In this document: positions 8,359 to 16,823 of the stretch, one piece after another
How positions within the stretch are numbered: position 1 is the stretch's first letter
Layout of the letters: each line of letters begins with the position of its first letter
Origin: Bdellovibrionales bacterium
GTDB lineage: Bacteria; Bdellovibrionota; Bdellovibrionia; Bdellovibrionales; JAMPXM01
DNA: 64,000 nucleotides
Assembly (NCBI GenBank): GCA_016713885.1
Contig: JADJOF010000005.1
Span: forward strand, 271,918-335,917
Reading direction: 5' to 3'
Program-made: the position numbers and the translations under genes
Notes under the pieces: generated by a model
Databases searched by the model: none
What the model saw: only the letters and a program-made list of their open reading frames with translations
Told to the model about the DNA's origin: nothing

Positions 8359-9261
8359 ATGATCAACTCAGGAAAAACCGTAAAACTTCTCCTCTCAGTT
8401 CTTTCAATGGTTGTGGCTAGCTCAGTTGCCAACGCGACAGTTTATGGAAATGACCCCCGCAAGCAGGTACCACAAGACTATTCGAAGTATACGAAGCCCG
8501 TCGGGGTTGTTACTAAAGCTGGAACAAGTGAAGTTGTAGGTACGGCATTCTTGGTTGGCGAGTGTGTCATTCAAGCTACATTTCATTCGACATTCTTAGA
8601 CCGCCGAGATCCTGTTTCGATGCGTGTAAAGACAGTTGAGCCAGTCTTAGGGCATGAACTGGATTTTCATATTGGTTCTAGAGATGTCACGTCTGGACGG
8701 TTCGAGGAATCTGAAAGAGTAAAAGTTATTAAGATAAATGACTATGACAGCAAAGACACTTACCTGCAGTTTAAAGATCAGACTTTTCTGGCGTCGCCAT
8801 CTTGTCTGGGGAAAAAGTATGGCTATCTTAAAACGAAACAGGCTGCCCAACCAGCTCGCCCAGAGGGTAAGTTGATGGTGATCGGCTATCACCAGGATCG
8901 TTTCGATAAGCCAGGTATTACGATCGAAGAGGGTTGTCAGGTTCAAGATCAATCTTCGAGTTTGATTGGCTTTACAATGGATTGCTCAACGATGCCGATG
9001 AGCAGCGGTAGTCCGGTGTTAGAGAAACAGTCAGATGGAGAATACCTGGTTGTCGGAACTTCGTTGATGGGTTCAGACAAACACTTCGAAAAGTACTCCC
9101 CGGACAATGCTAGCTGGATGGGACATTCGTATGCTTATCTTGATTTGCTAAATAGCGTCACTATTCAAGAGATACCGGCTCATGTCCTTCGCGCTCGTGC
9201 TCCACAGTCGACATCAAAAGCAACGAAGCTTGCGACCGCTCCTCGCGCAGTGGTTCGCTAG
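8359..9261 (+). CDS. Exported trypsin-fold (V8/S1-like) serine protease homologue
   Basis: The signal peptide ends near SSVANA (residue 26). The domain resembles trypsin-like peptidases: VVGTAFLVGECVIQATFHS keeps the His (residue 76) in the place of the usual TAAHC, but the flanking motif is altered. PMSSGSPVL (213-221) matches the GxSGSP serine motif with Ser216 as the likely nucleophile. The Asp was not assigned. Four Cys could form disulfides. The divergence around the His leaves open an inactive homologue. The ATG follows a GGGGG ribosome site (AAGGGGGCCGCA), and a terminator-like hairpin lies 39 bases after the stop. Confidence 0.7.
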   Translation: MINSGKTVKLLLSVLSMVVASSVANATVYGNDPRKQVPQDYSKYTKPVGVVTKAGTSEVVGTAFLVGECVIQATFHSTFLDRRDPVSMRVKTVEPVLGHELDFHIGSRDVTSGRFEESERVKVIKINDYDSKDTYLQFKDQTFLASPSCLGKKYGYLKTKQAAQPARPEGKLMVIGYHQDRFDKPGITIEEGCQVQDQSSSLIGFTMDCSTMPMSSGSPVLEKQSDGEYLVVGTSLMGSDKHFEKYSPDNASWMGHSYAYLDLLNSVTIQEIPAHVLRARAPQSTSKATKLATAPRAVVR

Positions 9262-9299
9262 TCGCTGTTTGAATTGTAGACATAGTCTGAATGAAATAC

Positions 9300-9322
9300 T
9301 TGGCTCCCCTCGTGGGAGCCAA
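9300..9322 (+). terminator. Hairpin terminator after the trypsin-fold gene
   Basis: A perfect 9-bp stem TTGGCTCCC / GGGAGCCAA with loop CTCGT starts 39 bases past the stop at 9261. A modest T-rich tail (TTGGCTTT) follows, so termination may be partial. Confidence 0.6.
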
Positions 9323-9378
9323 TTGGCTTTAACGCCAGACAATTAGCAAGCGGCATAGAGCATGCTCTTCCTGTTGTC

Positions 9379-10644
9379 ATGACCGGAGTTTTCAAACCTC
9401 TTGCTTCGATAATCGTGATGCTCTCTCTGGCGTCGTGTGCCTTTCGAGAGGACACGGAGGAAATCCGATATCTTAAGGCCAAGCAGGACGTTGAGAATGG
9501 CATCGGTAAAATTACGTTCAAACGCAGTGAGATTCAGTCAGAGTTTATTTCTAGTCGGAAACTCAATGAATACTCGGCGAGGATATCGTGGCCCAAGGGG
9601 CGGCCAGTTCATGTTCGGATTTCTCAGAACAACACTGTGATCGATACGTTTGAGAAGGATGCGCAGAATACGATCGATCTTATCTGTGTTGATCAGACGA
9701 TGGATTTCAAAGTCGAAACTATTATTGATGGCGGCGAGATCACGAGTACTCATCAGTTCCGAGAGAAGTGTCCTGTCGATGCTCTTGTCAGCGGAGAAAT
9801 GACGCTGATGCATCTGCCTCGTGGGCTCAATGGTCGTCTTGTTTTTTTGAACGGGAGCCGGCTCGTTCTTTCAGAAACTGAGTTGAACACAAGACTTACA
9901 TTGAGGAGTGTCGAGGTTGAATCTGGTGTCGGGACTATCAAGGTTTTGTCAGACAATCGAGACAGTGTGGTAGACAAGGAATACGTTGCTTCAGGTCTAC
10001 CTCAGGTTGAGATTCGAGCAGAAAGAGCAACTGGCGCACTCCGGTTTGAGCTGAACGGTATCGATGGCAGTGAAGGGGGCGCGCGCTCCAAGGCAGAAGG
10101 CGGTGAGATTGCAGCGGATCCCGCAAAAAACGGAGCGCCAGGCAGAGATGCGGTGGTGGATCTTGAAGCTGACTGCAAGCGAATCGGCCCTCGTGGTGAT
10201 CCGACGCTTTCTTGTAAGCCGAAGTGCGTGAGTCCGCCAACCTCTGGTCAGCCTGGACGTGACGGAATTACTTCGACAGTACGGGGAAAGATTGGGAACG
10301 CGGGCATTGGAACGTCGCCGGTCTCGCTTCTGATTGATCGTCCAAAGGACTTTCGCGTGACGTTTGCGTTTAATCCGGGCCGCGGTGGCAATGGTGGCCC
10401 TGGCGGCGAGGGCCAACCAGGAGGACAGCCGGGAGCTCCGGGCGCCAATCCTTATAGTATCTGTGCAGCTGCACCGGCTGCAGCACCCGGGAAGGCGGGA
10501 AGCCGTGGTCCAATTGGATTTCAAGGGCCCGATGGCGGCTGTGGTCGTCTGACTCTGTCGCGCGAGCTACATGGTAGCGTCGAGCTTATGGATAAACGAT
10601 CGGAATGTTCGAAGACGACGAATCTGATTCACTATGTTGATTAG
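9379..10644 (+). CDS. Lipoprotein with collagen-like Gly-rich segments, copy 1
   Basis: Residues 1-20 form a lipoprotein signal with lipobox SLASC, predicting a lipid-anchored protein. About 200 residues of beta-rich sequence follow, then Gly-X-Y-like tracts: around GQPGRDG, around GRGGNGGPGGEGQPGG and around GKAGSRGPIG. Several Cys flank these tracts and could be cross-linked. It is homologous over its whole length to the next gene (shared MLSLASCAFRED, YSARxSWPxGR, KCPVD, ATGxLRxxLNGxDG), so the pair arose by tandem duplication. Function unknown; collagen-like surface proteins often act in adhesion or as structural fibres. No good ribosome site is seen before ATG 9379; a palindrome AGAGCATGCTCT lies just upstream. 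Confidence 0.75.
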   Translation: MTGVFKPLASIIVMLSLASCAFREDTEEIRYLKAKQDVENGIGKITFKRSEIQSEFISSRKLNEYSARISWPKGRPVHVRISQNNTVIDTFEKDAQNTIDLICVDQTMDFKVETIIDGGEITSTHQFREKCPVDALVSGEMTLMHLPRGLNGRLVFLNGSRLVLSETELNTRLTLRSVEVESGVGTIKVLSDNRDSVVDKEYVASGLPQVEIRAERATGALRFELNGIDGSEGGARSKAEGGEIAADPAKNGAPGRDAVVDLEADCKRIGPRGDPTLSCKPKCVSPPTSGQPGRDGITSTVRGKIGNAGIGTSPVSLLIDRPKDFRVTFAFNPGRGGNGGPGGEGQPGGQPGAPGANPYSICAAAPAAAPGKAGSRGPIGFQGPDGGCGRLTLSRELHGSVELMDKRSECSKTTNLIHYVD

Positions 10645-10776
10645 ATTCCGACGGCTAGGCCTCTGTCTGAGTTTTTGGCAGAAGATGAACGAAATACCTA
10701 ATGATGTGTGCGAACTCAAAGCGAACGCGCGCATAGCTGAAATTTGACCGGCACGTGCCGTGCTCAATAGGAGAAC

Positions 10777-12009
10777 ATGTTTTTTTCACGCAAAGCTCTT
10801 GCTTTAACAGTTGTGATGCTCTCGTTGGCGTCGTGTGCCTTTCGTGAGGACTCTGAGGATCTCAAGAAAGCCAAGGGTTGGCAGGAGGCAGAAGAGAGTT
10901 TTGAGCGCAATAAGGGCTTCGCCACTGGCGAGATTAAGCATGAGTTTATTCCGGGCGCTAAAATTCACGACTACTCGGCCCGTCTTTCTTGGCCGACAGG
11001 CAGAAGTCTCGTCGTTACCGTAGAACGAAGTAGCGATGGGGTTGTTTCATCGCATGACTCGTCAAAAGAAGGAGATATTCTTATTCCCTGCATTCAGGGT
11101 TATGCGAGCACCTTCGTCACGGTGACGTCACCAAAGTACGGAGTAATGAGCAGACTATCGATTCCATTGAAGTGTCCAGTCGACATGGAGATCAGCTCTG
11201 ATTCGCTACCAGTTGAAGCACTTCGTTCAATTAATGGTAGTCTTTATATAGGCAATGCTTTGGCGCTTAAACTGGTTGAAAGTGATCTGAATCTTAATCT
11301 TATCGGTTTGATCGTAAATGGATCAGCCGCTATCGAAACCTTCGGAACCGATCGTCGATGGACTTATAGATCGGACTATCCAGGCCTTGGAAAGGCACCG
11401 CAAATCAACATCAAAGCGAAATGGGCAACAGGGCATCTTCGGCTTCAGCTCAACGGTGTCGACGGAAAGCCGGGACGTGCTGGAGAGCCCCATTCTCCTG
11501 CGGCAAAAGGAGCACGCGGCGCAGATGGCGTGACTCATATCGTAGAGGCGATCAGTCGTCGTGGTGACCCGCTGACAAAGGAAGTTTGTCGTCAGGATCC
11601 AACAAGCGGCGGGCCTGGAGCTGATGGCGCGGTGCCTGGAAAGCCAGGCGACGCAGGCGGCGATGCGATCGGGACGTCGAACGTCAAACTCGACATTGAA
11701 AACAGCGAAGCGTTTGCCTTAGAGATTGACCTCAATCCTGGCAAAGGCGGGCCTGGCGGTGCGGGATCTCCGGGTCAAGATGGTGGCCCTGGTGGAGATC
11801 CCGGTAGCAATCACGGTGGAGTTTGTCATGCTGCGAGTGCTGGCGCGAAAGGTCGAAAGCATCCGCAAGATGGTGCGGCTGGTGTAGCCGGCAGCAACGG
11901 CTCCTGCGGTCTCATTCAGCTGAGCTCTTCTCTGATCGATCGCGTGAAGATTCGCGACACAAATTTCAGCTGTTCGAAAATGCCCGGTCTCGTTCAACCG
12001 ATCAAGTAA
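10777..12009 (+). CDS. Lipoprotein with collagen-like Gly-rich segments, copy 2
   Basis: Tandem paralogue of the gene at 9379, 410 residues, with lipobox SLASC near residue 23 and a good ribosome site (AGGAG, 5 nt before ATG). The beta-rich N-terminal half and the Gly-rich half are in the same order as in copy 1, ending in a conserved GxNGSCGxxxLSSSL / CSK region. Gly-X-Y tracts occur around GKPGRAGEPH, GGPGADGAVPGKPGDAGG and GKGGPGGAGSPGQDGGPGG. The Gly tracts have diverged more than the beta-rich part. It probably works with copy 1 or replaces it under other conditions; no direct evidence for either. Confidence 0.78.
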   Translation: MFFSRKALALTVVMLSLASCAFREDSEDLKKAKGWQEAEESFERNKGFATGEIKHEFIPGAKIHDYSARLSWPTGRSLVVTVERSSDGVVSSHDSSKEGDILIPCIQGYASTFVTVTSPKYGVMSRLSIPLKCPVDMEISSDSLPVEALRSINGSLYIGNALALKLVESDLNLNLIGLIVNGSAAIETFGTDRRWTYRSDYPGLGKAPQINIKAKWATGHLRLQLNGVDGKPGRAGEPHSPAAKGARGADGVTHIVEAISRRGDPLTKEVCRQDPTSGGPGADGAVPGKPGDAGGDAIGTSNVKLDIENSEAFALEIDLNPGKGGPGGAGSPGQDGGPGGDPGSNHGGVCHAASAGAKGRKHPQDGAAGVAGSNGSCGLIQLSSSLIDRVKIRDTNFSCSKMPGLVQPIK

Positions 12010-12014
12010 GTTGA

Positions 12015-12034
12015 AGCGCCGCTCCGGGGGCGCT
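12015..12034 (+). terminator. Weak hairpin after the second collagen-like gene
   Basis: AGCGCC / GGCGCT form a 6-bp stem with an 8-nt loop 6 bases past the stop codon, followed by CATGGTTTTCG. The stem is GC-rich but the T-run is short, so termination here is only plausible. Confidence 0.4.
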
Positions 12035-12130
12035 CATGGTTTTCGTCCGCGAGTCGGACACTGCGGAAATAAAATCAGAAAAATGAATTGCAGCGAGATT
12101 CATCGCTGAGAATTTGCTAAATGCGAATTC

Positions 12131-13021
12131 ATGCAAAAGAAAATTATTCTACATGAGCTTGCTGATGAGGAACTGCTGACTGAGACCGAGAAGCTCGTCA
12201 TGGATGAGCGGCGTCTACTTCTCGATGTGCTTCAGCATCTTAGGGAAATTCAGAAGCGAAAGCTATTCTCTGAAATCGGCTATACATCACTGCACGACTA
12301 CGCTGTGAGGCACTTAAAATACTCGGACGACCAGGCGGCTCGGCGGATTGCAGCTGTGCGATTGTTAGCAGAGCTGCCTGTGCTCGCACTGAAAGTCGAG
12401 CAGGGTGAGCTTTCGCTGACGACGATGGCGATGGCGGCTCGTTTTTTTAAAGAAGAAGAGAAATCGGTCGCGATGAGCCAGGAGAGGAAGATCGAGGTTA
12501 TTGAGGAGATCGCTGGGCTCTCGACTCGAGAGGCGGAACGAAAGCTCATTGCAAGTTCGGTTGATCCAGAAGCTTATCGTGCAAGAGTGGTTGAGTCTGT
12601 GCGGCCGGTTTCGAGCACGGAAAATGAAGTGCGGATTGTTCTCACTGACGAAGTGCTTGAGAAGATCAATATACTGCGCGGACTGCTTTCGCATAAGAAG
12701 CCAGGGATGTCGATTTCGGAGTTGATCTCGGACCTTTGCGATCTTGCTCTCGCGGAGTGGGATCCGGCTCGGATTCCCACGCGGAAGATGTCGCGAGGCG
12801 ACGGGGGCGCTCTGGTGACGGAGATGCGGCGGCCAACGGCTTCGACGAAGCGACTTCTTTTTAGTCAGAGTGGCGGTCAGTGTGAACGGTGTGGTTCACG
12901 TTTTTTTCTTGAGATGGATCACATCAAGCCGTGGAGGCATGGGGGTAAAACCACGCCAGACAATCTTCGCGTTCTATGCCGAAACTGCAATCAGCGTCGG
13001 AACATCACAGGCGAGGTGTGA
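12131..13021 (+). CDS. HNH endonuclease domain protein
   Basis: The C-terminal 55 residues are a zinc-containing HNH nuclease: CERCG, then LEMDHIKPWRHGG with the catalytic His and DNLRVLCRNCN supplying the second Cys pair. The first 230 residues are helical, with a repeated Ala/Leu/Glu-rich pattern like the DUF222-type N-terminal region found with many HNH proteins. Such genes often occur in many copies per genome in predatory Bdellovibrio relatives (family knowledge). No partner restriction or methylase gene is adjacent, so it is more likely a selfish or housekeeping nuclease than half of a restriction system. Its target is unknown. Confidence 0.88.
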   Translation: MQKKIILHELADEELLTETEKLVMDERRLLLDVLQHLREIQKRKLFSEIGYTSLHDYAVRHLKYSDDQAARRIAAVRLLAELPVLALKVEQGELSLTTMAMAARFFKEEEKSVAMSQERKIEVIEEIAGLSTREAERKLIASSVDPEAYRARVVESVRPVSSTENEVRIVLTDEVLEKINILRGLLSHKKPGMSISELISDLCDLALAEWDPARIPTRKMSRGDGGALVTEMRRPTASTKRLLFSQSGGQCERCGSRFFLEMDHIKPWRHGGKTTPDNLRVLCRNCNQRRNITGEV

Positions 13022-13030
13022 AGCTGTTTT

Positions 13031-13548
13031 TTAAGACGACTTTGCGCGACCGGTGATCTCTTGAATCTCGATCAAGGAACAGCGACGTCCGTTGTTGTTG
13101 AGGAGTTCGGAATTCATAAACGACTCGAAGCGAGCCTCGTTGCTAGGTGTGCAGCGGAGAGTAACTCCATTTCGACGATCAACGAGATCCCATGGCACAC
13201 TGAGTGTGCGAGCAAATAGAATTCTCTTGCCGGCAGAAAGAGTCGCTTCAACACCGTTGATGTCGAGATGCTTGAACTGCAAGAAGACGTTGACGCGTGT
13301 TGCGGCTGTACCGCTGCCGATAAGCTTCGAGAGCTTTTGCTCCTCCACTGTGCATCCAAAAAAACGCCACGATGTGCGACGCCAAAGACAGCCGCCGGTG
13401 GGACGACTTTACCCACGAGAATCATACCTGCTGATGGGTCTGAAAAGGCGCGCCCATTATCAATCAATGGCTGGAGACAATTCGCCCCGAGTGCAGCGGC
13501 TGGTAGGAAGGCAAGGCATGAAACTAACAGGAGACGTCTTAGCAACAT
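13031..13548 (-). pseudogene. Exported protein of unknown function, frameshifted at an A7 tract
   Basis: From ATG 13548 the frame encodes a signal peptide (LLRRLLLVSCLAFLPAAALGA) and continues to about 13365. The homopolymer AAAAAAA at 13358-13364 (T7 on the coding strand) then shifts the frame; adding one base joins it smoothly (GVFFGCTVEEQKLS) to the frame ending at 13031. The restored product has 172 residues, with a beta-rich second half and a conserved-looking VPWDLVDRRNGV stretch. No family recognised. Whether the missing base is a sequencing error or a real mutation cannot be decided here. It is convergent with the HNH gene. Confidence 0.6.
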
Positions 13549-13579
13549 ACGCTTAGAATACGCTTTAAATGAGGTGTGC

Positions 13580-14023
13580 GTGAAGAACCTTCCATTTGAT
13601 TTTGTACTCGAGGAGCTGGCCCCTGGCAGTCCCGAGACTAAAGCCATGTTTGGTGCTCACGCGGTCTATGTGGACGAGAAGATCGTGCTGATCCTCAGAC
13701 AGAAGGAGACGTCGCTCGCCGACAATGGAGTCTGGCTTGCGACGACGGGAGAGCATCACAAGAGTCTTCAGCAGACGTTTCCGTCGATGCGGTCTATCGA
13801 GATGTTTGGCCCTGGACCAACGGGCTGGCAGATTCTACCGGAAGATGCGGACGACTTTGAGGAGTCAGTCCTTCAAGCCTGTCGTCTCATTTTGGCGAAA
13901 GACCCGCGAATCGGCAAGATTCCGGCAAGAAAGCGTGCGCTTCGTGGGAAGAAAAAAACGGTGACTAAAAAGAGCGTTTCGAAGAAGAAGAAAAGCTCAA
14001 TGAAAAAAGGCAGAAGAAAATGA
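13580..14023 (+). CDS. TfoX N-terminal-like domain protein with a Lys-rich tail
   Basis: The roughly 147-residue protein contains the TfoX_N-type pattern: VLEELAPG, then KAMFGAHAVYVDEKIVLIL, followed by GEHHKSLQQTFPSMRSIEMFG and GWQILPEDADDFEES. The family is named after the competence regulator TfoX, but stand-alone N-domain proteins mostly have unknown roles. The last 30 residues are almost entirely Lys, Arg and Ser, so nucleic-acid binding is possible. The start is GTG 13580 (or GTG 13574); the frame is open further upstream but there overlaps the opposite-strand gene. The stop overlaps the start of the next gene by ATGA, so the two are translationally coupled. Confidence 0.65.
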   Translation: MKNLPFDFVLEELAPGSPETKAMFGAHAVYVDEKIVLILRQKETSLADNGVWLATTGEHHKSLQQTFPSMRSIEMFGPGPTGWQILPEDADDFEESVLQACRLILAKDPRIGKIPARKRALRGKKKTVTKKSVSKKKKSSMKKGRRK

Positions 14024-15264
14024 AACTTAGCTGGTATTTGAAGTCAGGTCAGAAGGCATTTGTTCATGGCGGCGCGGCGACTCCGAACGCACTTTTGAAG
14101 ATGGTTATCGATGAAGGTATTGCGGGCGTTGAGATGTACCACCTTCATACTGAAACGCATCCGGGCTATGCGCAGAAGTTGGCCGAGAAGAATCACATCA
14201 TCAGTCTTTTTGTAGGCCGCAACTATCGCAAACTTCTCGACTATGACAACGTCGACTATTTGCCCTGCTTCTTGAGTGAGATCCCGGAGCTTTTCCGTCG
14301 GCGCAAAATTGATCTCGATGTGGCACTGGTTCACGTTTCTCCACCTGATGCTCACGGCTACTGCTCCCTCGGAACAAGTGTTGACTGCGCGCGCGCTGCC
14401 GTCGAATCAGCGAAGGTGGTTATCGCTCAAGTCAATAAACAGATGCCGCGGGTTCATGGTGACGGCATCATTCATATGTCGAAGATTCATGCTCATATCG
14501 AGATTGACGAGCCACTTCCGGAGGTTCCATCGAAGCCGCTGAACGACGTGGCGATTAAGATCGGCGCCCACGTCGCAGGCCTTGTTGAAAATGGATCGAC
14601 CATTCAGGCCGGAATTGGCGGCGTGCCGGACGCGTGTCTTGCCGCGCTGAAAGGACATAAGAATCTCGGTATTCATTCGGAGATGTGGAGCGATCATGCG
14701 ATGGCGTTGATCGAATCTGGCGCAGTGGACAATTCGAAGAAGGTTGTTCATCCAGGAAAGACGGTTTCGACATTCGTGACGGGATCAAAGCGCGTTTATG
14801 ATTTCCTGCATGATAATCCTAGCGCGATTCAGCTCGAAGCAAGCTATGTCAACCAACCGAATGTGATCGCTCGCAACCCGCGAGTTGTTGCGATCAACTC
14901 CTGTGTTGAGATGGATTTAACTGGTCAGGTTTGCGCGGACTCGGTTGGACATCGGATCATCAGCGGAGTTGGCGGACAGATGGACTTCATGCGTGGCGCG
15001 GCTTTGAGCCGTGGTGGCCTGCCGATTATGGCGTTCACTTCGCGCACTGAAAAGTGCGAACCGAGAATTGTGGCGACTTTGAAGCCAGGATCAGGCGTAG
15101 TCACCACTCGCTTGCACGTGCACTGGGTTGTAACTGAGTTTGGTGCGCGGGATCTAGCGGGTCTGAGTCTGTCGAAGCGGGCAAAAGCTTTGACTGAGCT
15201 TGCGCATCCTGACGATCGCGACAAGCTTCAGCGCGAGTTTCACGAGTTATCGAAGCGACTTTAG
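14020..15264 (+). CDS. Acetyl-CoA hydrolase / 4-hydroxybutyrate CoA-transferase family enzyme
   Basis: At 414 residues the protein matches the family length. It should move CoA between acetyl-CoA and another carboxylate such as 4-hydroxybutyrate, butyrate or succinate, in the cytoplasm. Visible family motifs are VHVSPPDAHGYCSLG (about 105-119), GSTIQAGIGGVPDA (192-205), GIHSEMWSD with the likely catalytic Glu221, and GVGGQMDFMRGA near 320. The preferred acceptor cannot be read from sequence. It overlaps the TfoX-like gene by 4 nt upstream and overlaps the convergent PAP2 gene by 18 nt at its 3' end. Confidence 0.88.
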   Translation: MKLSWYLKSGQKAFVHGGAATPNALLKMVIDEGIAGVEMYHLHTETHPGYAQKLAEKNHIISLFVGRNYRKLLDYDNVDYLPCFLSEIPELFRRRKIDLDVALVHVSPPDAHGYCSLGTSVDCARAAVESAKVVIAQVNKQMPRVHGDGIIHMSKIHAHIEIDEPLPEVPSKPLNDVAIKIGAHVAGLVENGSTIQAGIGGVPDACLAALKGHKNLGIHSEMWSDHAMALIESGAVDNSKKVVHPGKTVSTFVTGSKRVYDFLHDNPSAIQLEASYVNQPNVIARNPRVVAINSCVEMDLTGQVCADSVGHRIISGVGGQMDFMRGAALSRGGLPIMAFTSRTEKCEPRIVATLKPGSGVVTTRLHVHWVVTEFGARDLAGLSLSKRAKALTELAHPDDRDKLQREFHELSKRL

Positions 15265-15975
15265 GGGCGAGGAACCATTGCTTCGTGAGTCAGATTTGAA
15301 TATCAGTCCATAGGCGGCGGCTGCCAGAAGGGCGCCGCTCATGGCGTCGGCGATGTAGTGCTGTTTGATGAGAATGGCACTCGCAGCAATGAGAAGACCT
15401 GCAGCGGTGTGGAAGAAGAACACTCGTGCCGCAAATTGATTTTTTCTGACTGCTGATAAGTTTTGTGGACCTATGCAGAGATGTGCTGAGTAAGACATGT
15501 AGAAGAGCGCGAGCAGGCATGATTGGGCAACGTGCAGGCTTGGAAATGTATTGTATGGATGATCAGCTCGAAACAGCGTATCGAGCAGGATGTGGAAGAT
15601 GCCCTTGACCGGGTGTGCAGCTGGTCGATCGATCGGTGTCGGGAAGACGAGAAAGACCACGTAGGCCAGTGTATTCATCCCAGCCTGGGCGATGGTGAGT
15701 CGCGTGATAGCCGCTGGACTTGGCGCCAAAAAAAGCGGAGTTGCGAGAAGCGGAAAGTACATCGTGTAGAACACGACTGTCCACGGTACGAACGGCAGGC
15801 TCGCGTCCCAAACGGTCGCAATCGGAAGCGCTGGGCGATGCCAGGGATTCAGTGCCGCGATTTCGTTTGTGCCAAGATAGCCGAGAAGTAAGTAAAGCAT
15901 GCCGACGACGTACATCCATCGTGCACGTGCAAACTCAGACTCGACCCACGGAAACCGCTGCCATTTGAATGACAC
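15247..15975 (-). CDS. PAP2-superfamily membrane phosphatase
   Basis: The 242-residue protein has about six hydrophobic segments. The motif YNTFPSLHVAQS (about 142-153) and the later HYIADAMSG (about 205-213) correspond to the PSxH and Hx3D parts of the PAP2 phosphatase active site, which acts on lipid or isoprenoid phosphates at the membrane face. The AUR1/inositolphosphotransferase-type layout is possible. It is the last gene of a minus-strand run of overlapping genes and shares its first base with the stop codon of the acyltransferase gene at 15975, so it may act on a lipid product of that pathway. Substrate unknown. Confidence 0.82.
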   Translation of the reverse strand: MSFKWQRFPWVESEFARARWMYVVGMLYLLLGYLGTNEIAALNPWHRPALPIATVWDASLPFVPWTVVFYTMYFPLLATPLFLAPSPAAITRLTIAQAGMNTLAYVVFLVFPTPIDRPAAHPVKGIFHILLDTLFRADHPYNTFPSLHVAQSCLLALFYMSYSAHLCIGPQNLSAVRKNQFAARVFFFHTAAGLLIAASAILIKQHYIADAMSGALLAAAAYGLIFKSDSRSNGSSPLKSLR

Positions 15976-16823
15976 TACTGATCTCCAAGCACAGACTTAG
16001 GATCGGCGCACGCCGCCGTGAAAAACTTCACGAGCTTTGCAATGTGAAAGCCATCAAAGAGGCGATGATCAAACGTGCCGGTCAGATTGAGAACTGGTGC
16101 TGCTTCGATGCGTCCATCGGGTGTGACGATGGCCTTCATCGAAGTTTTCCCAAGGGCAACGACAAGTCCACAGCGTGAGTACGGCACGAGCGGAGCCAGG
16201 CCAACCTCAAGACCGAAACTTCCGATATTGGTGACCATGAAGGTACCAAACGGATCTTCGCCAAGGCCAAGGGCCTTGAGTTTGATGTTCAAAGCATAGC
16301 TGACAAAGCCCATGATCTGAATAAATGGGAACATCAGCCAGAATGGAATGGTCTTAAGCGCGCTTTTTGCTTTTGCAAAGTCAGGATCTTGGCCATCACG
16401 AATTTTGACTGAACGGTTGCGAATCTCAACAGCAATGTCGACGATCGATTTTGTTTCGAGCTCGCGAAGTGTGACGCCAGAAAGATCGACCTTGTGGTGT
16501 TCGTCGCTGGCGATAGCGACCTGAACCAAAGCCGACACGTGTCGGCGTCGGTGTGGGCGTTGAAAACGAAGGTAGGCATAGGCATCAGGGTCTTGTTTAA
16601 AGAACTCAGCAAGAACACGAGTGATGAAGTGCGTGTAGGTGAGTTTGACCGCATGTGTTTCGGAAACATGTTTAAGCCACGCGTCGATCGGGCGAGCGTC
16701 GAGTGATAAAAAGCCATAGACGGAGGGATCATAGGCATCGCGCCAGGTTCCAATGGAAAGCTTACGAAACCCTGAGACATGTTTGACGGGCGAGGATTCT
16801 ATATTTTTGAAGCTTTGAAACAT
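15975..16823 (-). CDS. Stand-alone 2-oxoacid dehydrogenase-type (E2/CAT-fold) acyltransferase
   Basis: The 282-residue protein consists only of the catalytic domain of E2 acyltransferases: TYTHFITRVLAEFF near the N-terminus, NIGSFGLEVGLAPL, then the catalytic GTFDHRLFDG near residue 255. There is no lipoyl or peripheral-subunit-binding domain, so it probably works with an acyl-CoA rather than a dehydrogenase complex. A hydrophobic stretch (about 165-190) may associate with membrane. ATG 16823 was chosen for its AAGGAA ribosome site; the frame is open a further 112 codons upstream, but this overlaps the HAD gene. It overlaps the HAD gene by 25 nt and belongs to the same minus-strand run. Confidence 0.83.
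   Translation of the reverse strand: MFQSFKNIESSPVKHVSGFRKLSIGTWRDAYDPSVYGFLSLDARPIDAWLKHVSETHAVKLTYTHFITRVLAEFFKQDPDAYAYLRFQRPHRRRHVSALVQVAIASDEHHKVDLSGVTLRELETKSIVDIAVEIRNRSVKIRDGQDPDFAKAKSALKTIPFWLMFPFIQIMGFVSYALNIKLKALGLGEDPFGTFMVTNIGSFGLEVGLAPLVPYSRCGLVVALGKTSMKAIVTPDGRIEAAPVLNLTGTFDHRLFDGFHIAKLVKFFTAACADPKSVLGDQ

Noticed and set aside
13268..13579. N-terminal extension of the TfoX-like gene
   Set aside because: The upstream part overlaps the frameshifted exported-protein gene and has no TfoX-like sequence; the domain starts near 13580.
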